Source: Phyllobacterium brassicacearum
GTDB lineage: Bacteria; Pseudomonadota; Alphaproteobacteria; Rhizobiales; Rhizobiaceae
NCBI RefSeq assembly: GCF_003010955.1
Contig: NZ_PGGO01000016.1
Span: 1 to 64,000 of the forward strand
Reading direction: 5' to 3'
Length of the DNA: 64,000 bases
Shown here: positions 18,017-29,510 of the stretch, in pieces
How positions within the stretch are numbered: the stretch's first letter is position 1
How the letters are laid out: the number at the start of each line of letters is the position of its first letter
Translations under genes and position numbers: made by a program
Notes under the pieces: model-generated
Seen by the model: the letters and a program-made list of their open reading frames with translations, nothing else
The model's database searches: none
Told to the model about the DNA's origin: nothing

Positions 18017-18454
18017 ATGAAACACCATGCACTCGAGCAGTTGCAGATCGTCGCCGAGGTCAGTCAGGACCACCCGCGCCAGATCATGTCGCGCAATGAA
18101 CGTCTTGAACGATGGGCGGAGCTCCTCGACCGGGATCCTGGCCGGCGCCTCTCGACGCTGCACCAGACCGAGTATCAGCCGATCAGGGAGCGCACGGCCA
18201 TGCGCAACGACGGCTCGCCGATCTCGGTCGCTTTCGAGGACCCAGTCTTCCGCGCAGCCGGGCTGGAAAACGACAGTTACGGCGAAGCGAAGCGGTTTTT
18301 CGAACTGACTGATCATCAATTGCACCGGGTCATCTGCTATTGCCATTTCGGAGAAACGGTGAACGCTGCGACGGCCGCCTATCACATCCGTAAGGCGCTT
18401 ACCGGTAAACAACGAGGTGTGTTTGCCCGGTTACACGAGATGTTCGCCGGATAA
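18017..18454 (+). CDS. Hypothetical protein (145 aa)
   Basis: ATG 18017 has CAGGAGG 7 nt upstream, which decides against the longer frame from 17972. The protein is hydrophilic: HALEQLQIVAEVS, a basic/acidic middle (MSRNERLERWAELLDRDP) and a C-terminal part with HRVICYCHFGETVNAATAAY. No signal or membrane segment. The HxxCYCHFG element resembles metal-binding or structural positions, but no family is assigned. 120 bp downstream of the toxin gene on the same strand. Confidence 0.65.
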   Translation: MKHHALEQLQIVAEVSQDHPRQIMSRNERLERWAELLDRDPGRRLSTLHQTEYQPIRERTAMRNDGSPISVAFEDPVFRAAGLENDSYGEAKRFFELTDHQLHRVICYCHFGETVNAATAAYHIRKALTGKQRGVFARLHEMFAG

Positions 18455-18740
18455 CGAAGGCAAAGTTTCGCGGGGTCAGCGTTGAAGCGGCTCGTCCGGG
18501 TTCGTCGAACCGCGGTGACGAAGTTTTGCTGCAAATAAGCCAGACCAGTTCCGGACCTCGTCGCTCGCTGGTGCCATGCCGACGCAATGGATGGTGCCGC
18601 CACACAATTTTGTTCAAACCCGGGCAACGTGCGTGCCAGCAAGGTTAGCGTTTAGGTGCCGCCGATATCCCACGTCTTTCGATCCGCACGTCGCCGGAAC
18701 GAAAGCGGATGCAATCCGTTACCTCGTGAAAGGAGCTACG

Positions 18741-18977
18741 ATGGTATTAGCGACGCTGGTCGGTGCACTGCTCGTTACCTGCGGGCTTTTGTATATGGCA
18801 GGAGCCGCCATCTATCGTGGCAGGTTGACCGAATCCCGTTCGTCTCCCCGTGAGCCGGCCGGTCTCACGCTCGAACCCCGCCATCGCAGTCTACGCTTCC
18901 TTGGTTTGAAAGCCAATTGGCCGGGACTTTTGATTGCGGCGATCGGTGCGCTGATGCTGTTGTTTCCACTAGTGTAG
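18741..18977 (+). CDS. Small two-helix membrane protein (78 aa)
   Basis: ATG 18741 is preceded by GAAAGGAGCTACG. The N-terminal helix LATLVGALLVTCGLLYMAG and the C-terminal helix WPGLLIAAIGALMLLFPLV flank a 35-residue hydrophilic loop (RGRLTESRSSPREPAG). Both ends are probably on the same side of the membrane. Function unknown. Confidence 0.7.
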   Translation: MVLATLVGALLVTCGLLYMAGAAIYRGRLTESRSSPREPAGLTLEPRHRSLRFLGLKANWPGLLIAAIGALMLLFPLV

Positions 18978-19068
18978 CGACCCTCGGCTATGGCGTGCCT
19001 TGGGCCGCGGGAATTTGAGGGTCTCGTAGTTCGCGTTTTCGCCGACCCGGCGAGCCAGTCACCTCATA

Positions 19069-19098
19069 GGCTTAGCGAGAAATCGCTGAGCCTTTTTG
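19069..19098 (+). terminator. Strong Rho-independent terminator
   Basis: GGCTTAGCGA (19069-19078) and TCGCTGAGCC (19083-19092) form a 10-bp stem with one G-T pair, closed by a GAAA tetraloop and followed by TTTTTGCTTTT. It ends the run of small plus-strand genes and separates them from the convergent proline-rich gene. Confidence 0.85.
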
Positions 19099-19121
19099 CT
19101 TTTCTGACGGCTAGACATTGC

Positions 19122-19316
19122 CTACTTCCACACTCCAACATGCTTAGGCGGTTCCCGCACCTCATCGGGATTCGGCAAGGGTATCTCATCCGGTAACTGA
19201 ATTGGCGGTGGCTCCGCTACTGGCGGAATTGGTCCAGGCTCCGGGTTGGGGACAGGCGGATCGCCAGGCAGTGGCGGGTTCGGTTCTGGCTCCGGGCCAG
19301 GTATCGGATCACCCAT
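19122..19316 (-). CDS. Proline-rich small protein (64 aa)
   Basis: ATG 19316 (minus) follows GAGGAGAAAGAT, a good ribosome site. The product is about one-third proline with PGPEPEPNPPLPGDPPVPNP-type pairs of Pro-Glu/Pro-Asn; it has no signal peptide or membrane helix and should be an extended, unfolded chain. Similar short Pro-rich proteins occur in rhizobia as unknowns. Confidence 0.6.
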   Translation of the reverse strand: MGDPIPGPEPEPNPPLPGDPPVPNPEPGPIPPVAEPPPIQLPDEIPLPNPDEVREPPKHVGVWK

Positions 19317-19557
19317 ATCTTTCTCCTCATGGTGAGATCCAAACTACTGAATGCCACGATTGTTCCGCTGGCTCAGCACCACAGTCCTTGCATGGCGGGC
19401 GGACGGTCCCAAAATTGGAATCGAACGGATTTCTGAAACGGTTCGCTATTCCCCGCGGACAAGCGTAGACTTTGCTCTTGCCGGGCAATGCAAATAGTGG
19501 CCGCTGGGCGCTTGAGAGATGGAAGGTGCTCCCGCCAACGGTGGAAGAGGAGCCGCC

Positions 19558-19803
19558 ATGATACACAATCACATTTCTGACAGATCCACTTACGGCGAAG
19601 AAGATTGGCATATCATCGAGCGTGCGCACATCAAGGCATGCGAACTTCTTGGACAGCCGCCCGCGACATACGAACACGCTGACCGTCTGGCCCGCACCAT
19701 TATGAGGCTATTCGATCAAGGCTCACGCGACTTTCAGATTCTTGCCGCAATAGCCGCCCATCACGAAAACGTATTGAACCGTCGGTCATCCGAGTATCAT
19801 TGA
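19558..19803 (+). CDS. Hypothetical small protein (81 aa)
   Basis: Start at ATG 19558 because GAGGAGCC lies 8 nt upstream; the frame is open to 19519. The sequence is helical and soluble: DWHIIERAHIKACELLG, YEHADRLARTIMRLFDQG, FQILAAIAAHHE. Composition and Shine-Dalgarno support coding. No family recognised. Confidence 0.62.
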   Translation: MIHNHISDRSTYGEEDWHIIERAHIKACELLGQPPATYEHADRLARTIMRLFDQGSRDFQILAAIAAHHENVLNRRSSEYH

Positions 19804-19921
19804 CTGATATAAGGAACGTCATGCCTGAGAGACTTGACCACATGCTAGAGTATCCCAATTGCGGGACGATCTAGCTGGATATCCCGCGGAACGTTAAGGG
19901 TGACAGCCAGACAGCAATAAC

Positions 19922-20005
19922 TGTTCGGTTGAAAATGCCGATAATATGTGTCTTGGCGCGGTTCTGATTGGATCCTGAAGGTCCACAGTCTCACAAGTAG
20001 CTGCC
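19922..20005 (+). repeat. Dispersed repeat family, copy 4 (3' half)
   Basis: TGTTCGGTTGAAAATGCCGA, GATTGGATCCTGAAGGTC and CACAAGTAGCTG correspond to the right half of the consensus. It ends 22 bp before copy 5. Confidence 0.7.
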
Positions 20006-20027
20006 GGGGCCCGTTTGATGAATGTGC

Positions 20028-20073
20028 GGTTCCATTGGAGCCATTATGCGATTTTCGAAGCACCGAACGGGAA
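20028..20073 (+). repeat. Dispersed repeat family, copy 5 (5' end)
   Basis: GGTTCCATTGGAGCCATTAT followed by GCGATTTTCGAAGCAC is the left end of the consensus. Copies 4 and 5 thus lie head-to-tail with their outer ends facing each other. Confidence 0.75.
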
Positions 20074-20323
20074 GGCCTTGCCGCTCCAGCACTCCTGATG
20101 CCACCAAAGGATGGCTCAGATGATATCGTCCGGGAACTTGAACGCTTCAGATTCACACCTTGGCAAATTCCGGAACATTTGGCGCAAAAATCTTCAGGTG
20201 GCGACCTTATCTTGCAGACTTAAGCAACACCGGAATCGACCCGATGCGGCCACTAGGGACCGAATCAACAAACAACGGTTTAAGCGGATCGCTGATATCA
20301 AAGACACCTGCGAAATTGGTCGG

Positions 20324-21253
20324 CTAACTGCTCAACGACGATATTGGATTGTGCTGCTCGCGCAACGCGTCGGCTGACTGACGAACTACTTCAGCAATCT
20401 GCAAGAGCTGTTTGGCAATGGGGCTTTTCTTGCGCCAAATCATGCCAATTGTCCGTGAGGGTTGGGGACTGTTGAAGCGGGCGACGGATACTGACGCCGA
20501 GCGTGTCTCCACCGCCACAGCCATCTCCGGGATCAAGGTGACGCCGATGCCGGCACTGACCATTTGGACCAGTGTAGACAGAGAGCTACCATCCAGCAAC
20601 TCCCGTGGTCGTGCCGAATGCATATTGCAGAAAGACAGAGCCTGATCGCGGAAACAATGCCCCTCTTCCAACAGAAGCAGCCTCATTTCGCGCAGCGTTT
20701 CGCGATTGGGTACCGGCATTCCCTCATCCTGCCCTGGCCGGACCAACACAAAATTCTCCGCAAACAGCACTACCTCCGTCAACGAAGGTTCGGACACCGG
20801 CAGTGCAACAATCGCCGCGTCAAGCCGACCGTCCGCCAGTTCCTGGATCAGCTTCTGCGTCAGCGTCTCGCGCACGTGAACGTCAAGGCCGTCATGCATG
20901 CGGGCAAGGTTTCCGATTATTGTAGGCAGCAGGTAGGGCGCAATCGTCGGGATCACTCCTATCCGCAGCCGGCCCACCAGCCGGTCCCGTGAGGCGCGCG
21001 CCAAGTCGCCCAGTTCATCTACCGAACGCAGAATGTCGCGGACGCGCAGGGCAAACTCTTCTCCGAAGTTGGTCAACCGGACCTGCCGCGCGCCTCTTTC
21101 GAAGAGCTCTGTGCCCAGCGCTTCTTCTAATTCCTTGATCTGCACAGAGATAGCAGGCTGAGAGATCGCACAGGCATCCGCCGCGCGTCCGAAGTGGTTA
21201 TGTCGTGCCAATGCCTCAAAATAGCGAAGTTGCCTTAGCGTCAGGTTGTTCAT
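20324..21253 (-). CDS. oxyR: OxyR, peroxide-sensing LysR-type regulator
   Basis: 309-residue LysR-family regulator. The N-terminal winged helix reads LRYFEALARHNHFGRAADAC with the recognition helix QPAISVQIKELEEALG. The sensing cysteines of OxyR are both present in EGHCFRDQALSFC: Cys200 and Cys209, spaced as C199/C208 of the E. coli protein, so peroxide should oxidise them to a disulfide. It is divergent from katG across a 344-bp region, the standard regulator-target arrangement. It should activate katG and control its own gene. Confidence 0.94.
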   Translation of the reverse strand: MNNLTLRQLRYFEALARHNHFGRAADACAISQPAISVQIKELEEALGTELFERGARQVRLTNFGEEFALRVRDILRSVDELGDLARASRDRLVGRLRIGVIPTIAPYLLPTIIGNLARMHDGLDVHVRETLTQKLIQELADGRLDAAIVALPVSEPSLTEVVLFAENFVLVRPGQDEGMPVPNRETLREMRLLLLEEGHCFRDQALSFCNMHSARPRELLDGSSLSTLVQMVSAGIGVTLIPEMAVAVETRSASVSVARFNSPQPSRTIGMIWRKKSPIAKQLLQIAEVVRQSADALREQHNPISSLSS

Positions 21254-23793
<2,540 letters not shown>

Positions 23794-23906
23794 TCTCGGC
23801 GCAAAGCTGCTGGAGCAAGGCTGCGTCAGAGCGTCGGGCCTGGGGCGGATTGCATTGATGCCTGCAGTTGTTTAGGACGCCGGCAGATTGAGACACAAGA
23901 AACCAC

Positions 23907-23938
23907 GGCGGCGTTTCAAAGCGAATTGGAACGCCGCC
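23907..23938. terminator. Stem-loop downstream of katG
   Basis: GGCGGCGTT (23907-23915) and AACGCCGCC (23930-23938) form a perfect 9-bp stem with a 14-nt loop, 113 bp after the katG stop. There is no T-run, so termination is uncertain. Confidence 0.45.
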
Positions 23939-24439
23939 TTGAAGCAGGGTTCAAATGACCAAGCCGGTAGCGTCGTTCGTGCTAGTTGCAGTTGATGTCG
24001 CCGCCTAAGAAGCGCCATTGTGAAGGCGGCAGATTGATACTTCTGGTATAGACAGATCCGTTGGCATTGGGCGCGACGGTGGCCGGCCAATGAGTTGGTG
24101 TGGTCAATACTCGCCGGCCATTTTGCCGAGGCAGCAAATGAGGCGCTGTTACCCCACTCCGTTTTCCGCGCCGCTGTGAGTTCGCAACGCATTCCCGCTG
24201 ATCCATATCAAGCCAGGGTATCGGCAGTCAGCTCAGGAAGATAAACTACCCTCCAGCCGCTGCAATGCGGGTTTTTTCCGGCCGCTCGCTTAGGGTTTTC
24301 CTTCCTGCCCACGTCCGGAACTCTGCTATTGTTGGCCCTGATGGAAAGGGAGGACACCCTATGGAAACCGCCGTGGCAACTTTTCCTGCCTGCACCCGCT
24401 CACGCCTTGACGATCTTGCCGTTGGACTCGCGATAACTG
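23939..24439. other. Gap with only doubtful short frames
   Basis: On the plus strand ATG 24361 has GGGAGGACACCCT upstream and a 54-codon frame (METAVATFPACTRSRLDDL...) running to 24525, antisense to the next gene; it may be the start of a truncated gene. On the minus strand a frame ending at 23982 (tail QWRFLGGDINCN) is unassigned. Neither is convincing. Confidence 0.3.
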
Positions 24440-24757
24440 TCACGTATCTACCCCCGCAATGTCAGGCTTTTGCTCCCAGGAATCGCCTGCCGCAAGAATG
24501 CAACTCTTGCCGGAGGCATCTGTGATGACGAGGGTCCAGGTGGCTCCTTGGGGAGAAAGAAAAAGCTCGAGGATTGCCTTATCTCCAACCAGGCCGTAGG
24601 CCCCTTGAAGTTCCTGGAACTCGTCCTTTAGATACTCGACAATCTGGGCGTGCTTGGCGCAGACGATAACCTGCGCGCCGGCAGCCGTGCTGCTCGCGGC
24701 AATCGATGCTGCCGCAAACACGGTTATGATGGTTCTGTGCATGTGAATGCGCTTCAT
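24440..24757 (-). CDS. Small secreted protein (105 aa)
   Basis: ATG 24757 (minus) is preceded by AAGGAGGTGCGTT. A Sec signal peptide (HRTIITVFAAASIAASSTAAGA) is cut near residue 28, shown by the AGA-Q junction. The mature part has two cysteines (VIVCAKHAQI and GKSCILAAG) that could form a disulfide, a helix IVEYLKDEFQELQ and a strand pair ATWTLVITDASG. Periplasmic; no family name known to me. The longer frame up to 25147 is not used. Confidence 0.75.
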   Translation of the reverse strand: MKRIHMHRTIITVFAAASIAASSTAAGAQVIVCAKHAQIVEYLKDEFQELQGAYGLVGDKAILELFLSPQGATWTLVITDASGKSCILAAGDSWEQKPDIAGVDT

Positions 24758-25091
24758 AACGCACCTCCTTGGCCGAGTCCGATCCGGCAACCGGGGCGCG
24801 TCGTTGAGCTCAGTATACCGGAAGGATGACAGCTTGTTTTTTTGTACGCACCGTCTCGCTCCTTTCCGCGTTTCGCTTCCTGTCCATGGACCAGCAAGAG
24901 CGCTGAATCCACTTACATATATGACGTGGGGATGCTTCATCCGGACTTCAAGAGAAAGGGCCTCTGCATGGACTGCCGCGACGCCTTTTATACAAATATT
25001 CCGTTTGATATTACTTCGTCGCCGGGATGATGAATTAACGTTCCGTCGCAAATTTTCCCCTGGGTACAGGGAACAGAGCGATGTGCGATTG
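24758..25091. other. Gap without recognisable gene
   Basis: Promoter region of the secreted-protein gene. No further signal identified. Confidence 0.35.
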
Positions 25092-25345
25092 TCATGCAGC
25101 CAGGATGGTGAATTGCTCTTCGATGGACGGACTGGGATTGCAGGCATACCTTGCCTGACGCCTGCGCGTTATGTGGATCATCGCGATGCCTGCAAGGATA
25201 ATGGACGCTGTTGCTTCAGACTTGAATCAGAGCATTGATCGCACACGACGCTTGATGCGCCGATGACCTTGCTCGATCCGGTTGCTGAGATATTTACTTG
25301 AGCTGATGCTGATGAGCCTGGTCCTGCTGCCGTCTGGTTCGCCGG
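25092..25345 (-). pseudogene. IS6-family transposase, C-terminal remnant with a nonsense codon
   Basis: The frame gives KYLSNRIEQGHRRIKRRVRS, the conserved C-terminal DDE region of IS6 transposases (E of VEQ is the catalytic acid), then ML followed by an in-frame TGA where the family has Gly, then FKSEATASIILAGIAMIHI and a tail ending QFTILAA*. The N-terminal three quarters are missing or frameshifted beyond 25345. Confidence 0.8.
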
Positions 25346-25815
25346 ATGATAGTTGAAGCGGGTGCCTCGCTCGTTGAGCTGCCGTGGACTGTAGTGTTCT
25401 GCGACGGAACGTATATGAGTACTTAGTGCATGCGGGCTCGGGAAAGGCCTTGCTGTCGAAAATACACAAAAAATGAACTCCCTTGGGGCCGTCAGGGTGT
25501 ATTCTACTGGAGCCAACCGCAACGACGGCACCTCCTCCACGAGCCCGGACCAGCGGTCAGGCCTTATGGGAGAAGCCGCCGCAGGCCACGTCACCTACCC
25601 AGCGACAGGCTTTCTGCACTTCTCCCACTTTTTTGGGCAGACGGCCACCCCATCCATCGAACCATTTCGGTGGAAGGATTCCAAACATTGGTTAGTTGGG
25701 GTAGCGTCGCGGTGTATTCTGATCCCCTGACTGCCTATTGCCCCAGAGCCCACAAAGCGCTGCCTGTGACGTGTGTCACTTAGGGGACGGGCCCGCCGTC
25801 CAAAGCGGTGACATG
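25346..25815. other. Gap, degraded IS6 upstream sequence then no recognisable gene
   Basis: The first ~100 bp may continue the IS6 remnant in a shifted frame. The rest carries short frames without support. Confidence 0.35.
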
Positions 25816-26832
25816 CTACTTTGCGTTAGACGGCTTTGGCTCACGGGTCAGAAAATGCAGATTGCCGCCCAGCTCGGAAACAACGAGCCGGCGCTCGTCC
25901 CAGACGAGGACAGAGACGGGACGTGTCAGACTGTCGAGAATGATATCCCGGTGGCCAGTCGTCTTGTCGAGCCGGAGCAAACGACCGCTGCCTTTTTGGA
26001 AACCTTGCTTCTGATCGAAGGTGCCGTGTTCGAGGACCAGCATCCCACCATCGTTATCGAAGGCGATGCCGACGGGGGCGTTCAGGCCCTCGACTTCAAG
26101 CTGCGGTGTTGTCGTGCCACCGGCTTCGGGGATCGATATGACCTTTCCGGCGCCCGCCAGGAAGGGAAAGCCGCCGAACAGGGCGACATGAAGGCGTCCG
26201 CCGCGAAGGGCGATGCCGGTCGGAACCGCGTCGACTTCGTAGCTCTTTCCTTCCGCGAACTCCGTAGGCGAAAGGCTCCGCATTGCCGTCGCCGTCTCCC
26301 GGCGGAAGCTAATAATCGTGTCTTTTCGGCCGTCCGCTTTCACGCGTTCGACGCTGTTTCGTGCGGCATCGATCACGTAGTAAAATCCGTCCGCCGCGAT
26401 AAAGTCGAACGGATTCCAGAAATCGCTGCTGATGACACGGACCTCATCAGCGCCGTCGAGCGCGACGAGGGCATGGTCAAGCGGACCGGCATCGGAGCCT
26501 GCCGGCGTCCATCCCTGCGCGACAACGTGGATGTCGCCGGCACGGACGACGCGGTAGGGACCCGTAGGGTCGCCCATCACGTCGACGCCATGGGGAAAGG
26601 CCGGGCCGAATGCGGCAAGTTTGCCGTCCGAGCCGCGCCGATAGAGCCGGCCACTGGCGAGATCGGTGACGAGTAGCGCCTCGCCGTCGCGCGACAGGCC
26701 AGAGAAAGCGGCGCCCGGCACACTGACCATCTCAAGCCTGTAGCCGGACGCAGCCGTCGGCTCGGCGCCTGCTTCGACTGTCAGGAACAAAAGACCAGCT
26801 GCGATCATCAGGGCGGCGCGAAGCGGATGCAT
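25816..26832 (-). CDS. ScyD/ScyE-like secreted beta-propeller protein
   Basis: 338 residues with a Sec signal peptide (LRAALMIAAGLLFLTVEAGA) and a mature part of repeated four-strand blades typical of NHL/SMP-30-like propellers: GEALLVTDLASGRLYR, PFDFIAADGFYYVIDAARNS, GIALRGGRLHVALFGG, GIAFDNDGGMLVLEHG. This matches the ScyD/ScyE family pattern. It is the last gene of a minus-strand sugar ABC operon and overlaps the end of the SUMF1 gene by 25 nt. Periplasmic; a binding or sugar-lactonase-like role would fit, but is inference. Confidence 0.78.
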   Translation of the reverse strand: MHPLRAALMIAAGLLFLTVEAGAEPTAASGYRLEMVSVPGAAFSGLSRDGEALLVTDLASGRLYRRGSDGKLAAFGPAFPHGVDVMGDPTGPYRVVRAGDIHVVAQGWTPAGSDAGPLDHALVALDGADEVRVISSDFWNPFDFIAADGFYYVIDAARNSVERVKADGRKDTIISFRRETATAMRSLSPTEFAEGKSYEVDAVPTGIALRGGRLHVALFGGFPFLAGAGKVISIPEAGGTTTPQLEVEGLNAPVGIAFDNDGGMLVLEHGTFDQKQGFQKGSGRLLRLDKTTGHRDIILDSLTRPVSVLVWDERRLVVSELGGNLHFLTREPKPSNAK

Positions 26833-27599
26833 CGGAAGCCTCCATTGGCTGAAAAACGGAATTCTGGATCATAGGCGAGGCGGTAGGTTGTCGTGAGGTG
26901 GGCGGGGTCGCTATTCCAGGAGCCGCCGCGCAGCACGCGGTATCGTCGGTCGCTTTTCGCGCCGAGCCCGCCTTCATAGGGCGCGTAGACATCACGCGTC
27001 CACTCCCAGACATTGCCAACGAGATTGAGGACGCCCTCGCGGCTCGCGCCGTTGGCAAAGGAATCTGCCGGCGCGGTCATGAAATAGCCGTCGCTCACGT
27101 CACCGGAACAACAGGCATCGGCGCCGAAATTTGCGCGTGTGGTGTCCGGCGGAGCCGCGCCCCATGGAAACGCGCCACCGTCCGTTCCCCGCGCCGCCCG
27201 CTCATATTGCTGCTCCGACGGTAGATCTAGTCCGTGGTAACGGCAAAAGGCATCGGCATCGCCCCAACTCACCCCTACGACCGGCCGGTCGTCCAATCCC
27301 AGCATCGGGTGGTTGGCGTAGAAGGCCGTTCGGTGGCCGGTCCCATGGACGAAGCGTCGATATTGCACGTTCGTGATCTCGGTGCGATTGATTCCGAATG
27401 CGCTGCCCTCCAGCACGCGGCGCGGTCGTTCGTTGTCGGGGCCGTCGTCGCGACCGAAGACAAACGCTCCAGCGATAATTTCGATCAGGGGATTGCCGGC
27501 GATGGGGCCGCTCTCGGCCATCGCCGAGCCTGATGTCACGGCGATCATAATGGCTGCTGCCCATATGTCAGAAGTCGACGCGATATTGAGTCTCCCCAT
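26808..27599 (-). CDS. SUMF1/FGE-like domain protein lacking the catalytic cysteines
   Basis: About 263 residues of the formylglycine-generating-enzyme-like (SUMF1, C-type-lectin-like) fold: INRTEITNVQYRRFV, RPVVGVSWGDADAFCRYHG, LPSEQQYERAARG, NLVGNVWEWTRDVY, YRVLRGGSWNSDPAH and GGFRCIRF. Canonical FGE has two active-site cysteines between GGS(Y/W) and GFRC; here that stretch has none, so it is unlikely to make formylglycine. The start at ATG 27599 gives a signal-like segment (DIWAAAIMIAVTSGSAMA) and overlaps the ABC ATPase end; ATG 27548 is the alternative. Probably exported, and co-transcribed with the importer. Confidence 0.8.
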   Translation of the reverse strand: MGRLNIASTSDIWAAAIMIAVTSGSAMAESGPIAGNPLIEIIAGAFVFGRDDGPDNERPRRVLEGSAFGINRTEITNVQYRRFVHGTGHRTAFYANHPMLGLDDRPVVGVSWGDADAFCRYHGLDLPSEQQYERAARGTDGGAFPWGAAPPDTTRANFGADACCSGDVSDGYFMTAPADSFANGASREGVLNLVGNVWEWTRDVYAPYEGGLGAKSDRRYRVLRGGSWNSDPAHLTTTYRLAYDPEFRFSANGGFRCIRFAPP

Positions 27600-28629
27600 C
27601 AAACAGAAACACGCGATCCGTCGTGACCTTGACACCGATCTGCTGATCGATCTGACCGGCGAAATTCTTGTCGGCACGCACGGTCATGAGCTGACCGCCG
27701 AGCCGCACGCTGACGAACGTGCTCTCACCGGTGAGCTCCACCGAATAGATCGGCGCGACCAGATTGACGCCGGCACCGTCGACCCTCGCCACATGGACGT
27801 CCTCCGGACGGACGCCGAGGACGGCCCGCGAGACGTTTGCCTGTCCGAGCCCCCCCACCCTGAAGCTGTCGCTGGCGAAAACGCCATTCGTCACCTCTCC
27901 CGGAATCAGGTTCATCGGCGGCGAGCCGATAAATCCGGCGACGAACAGGGTGCGCGGATTGTTGTAGATTTCCTTTGGTGTTCCAAGCTGCTCGATCACA
28001 CCCTTGTTCATCACGGCCACGCGGTGGGCGAGCGTCATCGCCTCGATCTGATCGTGGGTGACGTAGATCGTGGTGATCTGAAGGTCATGCTGAAGGTGCT
28101 TCAACTCCGCGCGCATCTGGGTGCGAAGCTTGGCGTCGAGATTGGACAGCGGCTCATCCATGAGAAAGACACGCGGCGTGCGGACGATGGCACGGGCGAG
28201 AGCTACGCGCTGGCGCTGGCCGCCGGAGAGTTCCTTCGGAAGACGCGACAGCATCGAGTCCAGTTCCACGCGCCGCGCAACCTCGGCTATTTGCCGCTTG
28301 CGTTCAGCGGGCGGAACTTTGCGGATCTTCAGCGGGTAGCCGATATTGTCTTCGACGGTGAGGTGGGGATACAGCGCATAGGACTGGAAGACCATCGCGA
28401 CATCGCGATATTTGGGCAGGACACCGTTGATGCGGTCTGCGTCGATATAGATGTCACCCGAAGTGGCCTCCTCCAGCCCGGCAACCATGCGCATGGTCGT
28501 TGTCTTACCGCAGCCGGAGGGTCCGAGCAGAACGAGAAACTCCTTGTCCATGACCTCGAGGTTGAAGTTGGCCACGGCGACAAACTCGCCGAACTTCTTG
28601 CTGACGTTCTTGAATCTGACGGACGCCAT
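27568..28629 (-). CDS. Sugar ABC importer ATPase, UgpC/MalK type
   Basis: 353-residue ATP-binding subunit. Walker A GPSGCGKTT, Q-loop VFQSYALYPH, signature ELSGGQRQRVALARA, Walker B VFLMDEPLSNLD and switch YVTHDQIEAMTLAHR are all present, followed by the C-terminal TOBE/OB domain typical of CUT1 importers. Start at ATG 28629 (MASVRFKNVS), 5 nt after the preceding permease stop; the longer frame to 28716 is not used. It energises the two permeases encoded upstream. Confidence 0.93.
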   Translation of the reverse strand: MASVRFKNVSKKFGEFVAVANFNLEVMDKEFLVLLGPSGCGKTTTMRMVAGLEEATSGDIYIDADRINGVLPKYRDVAMVFQSYALYPHLTVEDNIGYPLKIRKVPPAERKRQIAEVARRVELDSMLSRLPKELSGGQRQRVALARAIVRTPRVFLMDEPLSNLDAKLRTQMRAELKHLQHDLQITTIYVTHDQIEAMTLAHRVAVMNKGVIEQLGTPKEIYNNPRTLFVAGFIGSPPMNLIPGEVTNGVFASDSFRVGGLGQANVSRAVLGVRPEDVHVARVDGAGVNLVAPIYSVELTGESTFVSVRLGGQLMTVRADKNFAGQIDQQIGVKVTTDRVFLFDGETQYRVDF

Positions 28630-28634
28630 GGATT

Positions 28635-29510
28635 TCAACCTTTGACGGCACCCAGAGAGAGTCCCCGGACAAGGTGCTTCTGGACGATGAAGGCGAAGAT
28701 GACGATCGGTACGCAAGCCATGAAACCCGCCGCACTGATTTCACCCCAATAGGTCTTGTACTGCGTCACCCGCCCGGCAATGCCAATCGGCAGGGTTTGC
28801 GACTGCTCGGTCAGCGTGATGATGAGCGAAAGCAGGAACTCGTTCCACGAGATGATCAGGCAGAAAATGGCTGTTGCCGCGAGGCCGGGCCGGGCTAAAG
28901 GCAACGCAACGTGCAAAAACGCCCCCCACCGTGTGTCGCCGTCGACTATCGCTGCCTCCTCCAGCTCGACCGGAAGATCCTGAAAGTAACTTTTCATCAT
29001 CCAGGTCGCGAAGGGCAGGTTGAAGGCTGTGTAGGCGATGATGAGAGCCGACTTCGTGTTGAGCATGTCAAAATAGTTGAAGAACAGGTAGAGCGGAATG
29101 ATGCTGACGATCGGCGGCATCATGCGCGTCGACAGGATCCAGAACGATATCTGCTTACGCCATTGCCACGGATAGCTGAACCGCGCCAAGGCATAGCCGG
29201 CCATGGTGCCGAAGCCTACGGAAACGACAGTCGTTCCCATGGCAACCAGGAAGCTGTTTAGAGCGTAGCGCAGGAACGGACGCTGGATGAACGCTTCGTC
29301 ATAGTGCTTCAGCGTTGGGTGCCGGGGCAGCCATTCCGGCGGCACGGCGAAGATGTCGATATCAAACTTGAACGAGTTCGCCGCGATCCAATAAACCGGG
29401 AAAAGTGTGACTACGAGCGCGACGAGGATCGTCAGATAGGCTGACAGACGGACGAACAGCTCCCTGCTGCGCTTGTGGGTGGGCATGGTTGTTACCGTCG
29501 CCATGTTCAC
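28635..29510 (-). CDS. Sugar ABC importer permease, MalG type
   Basis: 291-residue inner-membrane protein with six helices and the EAA coupling motif (ELEEAAIVDGDTRWGAFLHV), followed by LPLARPGLAA as usual for CUT1 permeases. It starts 4 nt inside the end of the MalF-type gene (overlap 29507-29510) and is followed after 5 nt by the ATPase gene, so the three form a coupled unit. Confidence 0.92.
   Translation of the reverse strand: MNMATVTTMPTHKRSRELFVRLSAYLTILVALVVTLFPVYWIAANSFKFDIDIFAVPPEWLPRHPTLKHYDEAFIQRPFLRYALNSFLVAMGTTVVSVGFGTMAGYALARFSYPWQWRKQISFWILSTRMMPPIVSIIPLYLFFNYFDMLNTKSALIIAYTAFNLPFATWMMKSYFQDLPVELEEAAIVDGDTRWGAFLHVALPLARPGLAATAIFCLIISWNEFLLSLIITLTEQSQTLPIGIAGRVTQYKTYWGEISAAGFMACVPIVIFAFIVQKHLVRGLSLGAVKG

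Noticed and set aside
25738..26676. 312-aa plus-strand frame opposite the ScyD/E gene
   Set aside because: The minus-strand product has a signal peptide and regular propeller repeats; the plus frame has none.
26808..27599. Active formylglycine-generating enzyme for a nearby sulfatase
   Set aside because: The two required cysteines are absent and no sulfatase gene lies in the window.
27373..28752. 459-aa plus-strand frame opposite the ABC ATPase
   Set aside because: The ATPase on the other strand has all Walker and signature motifs; this is its shadow.
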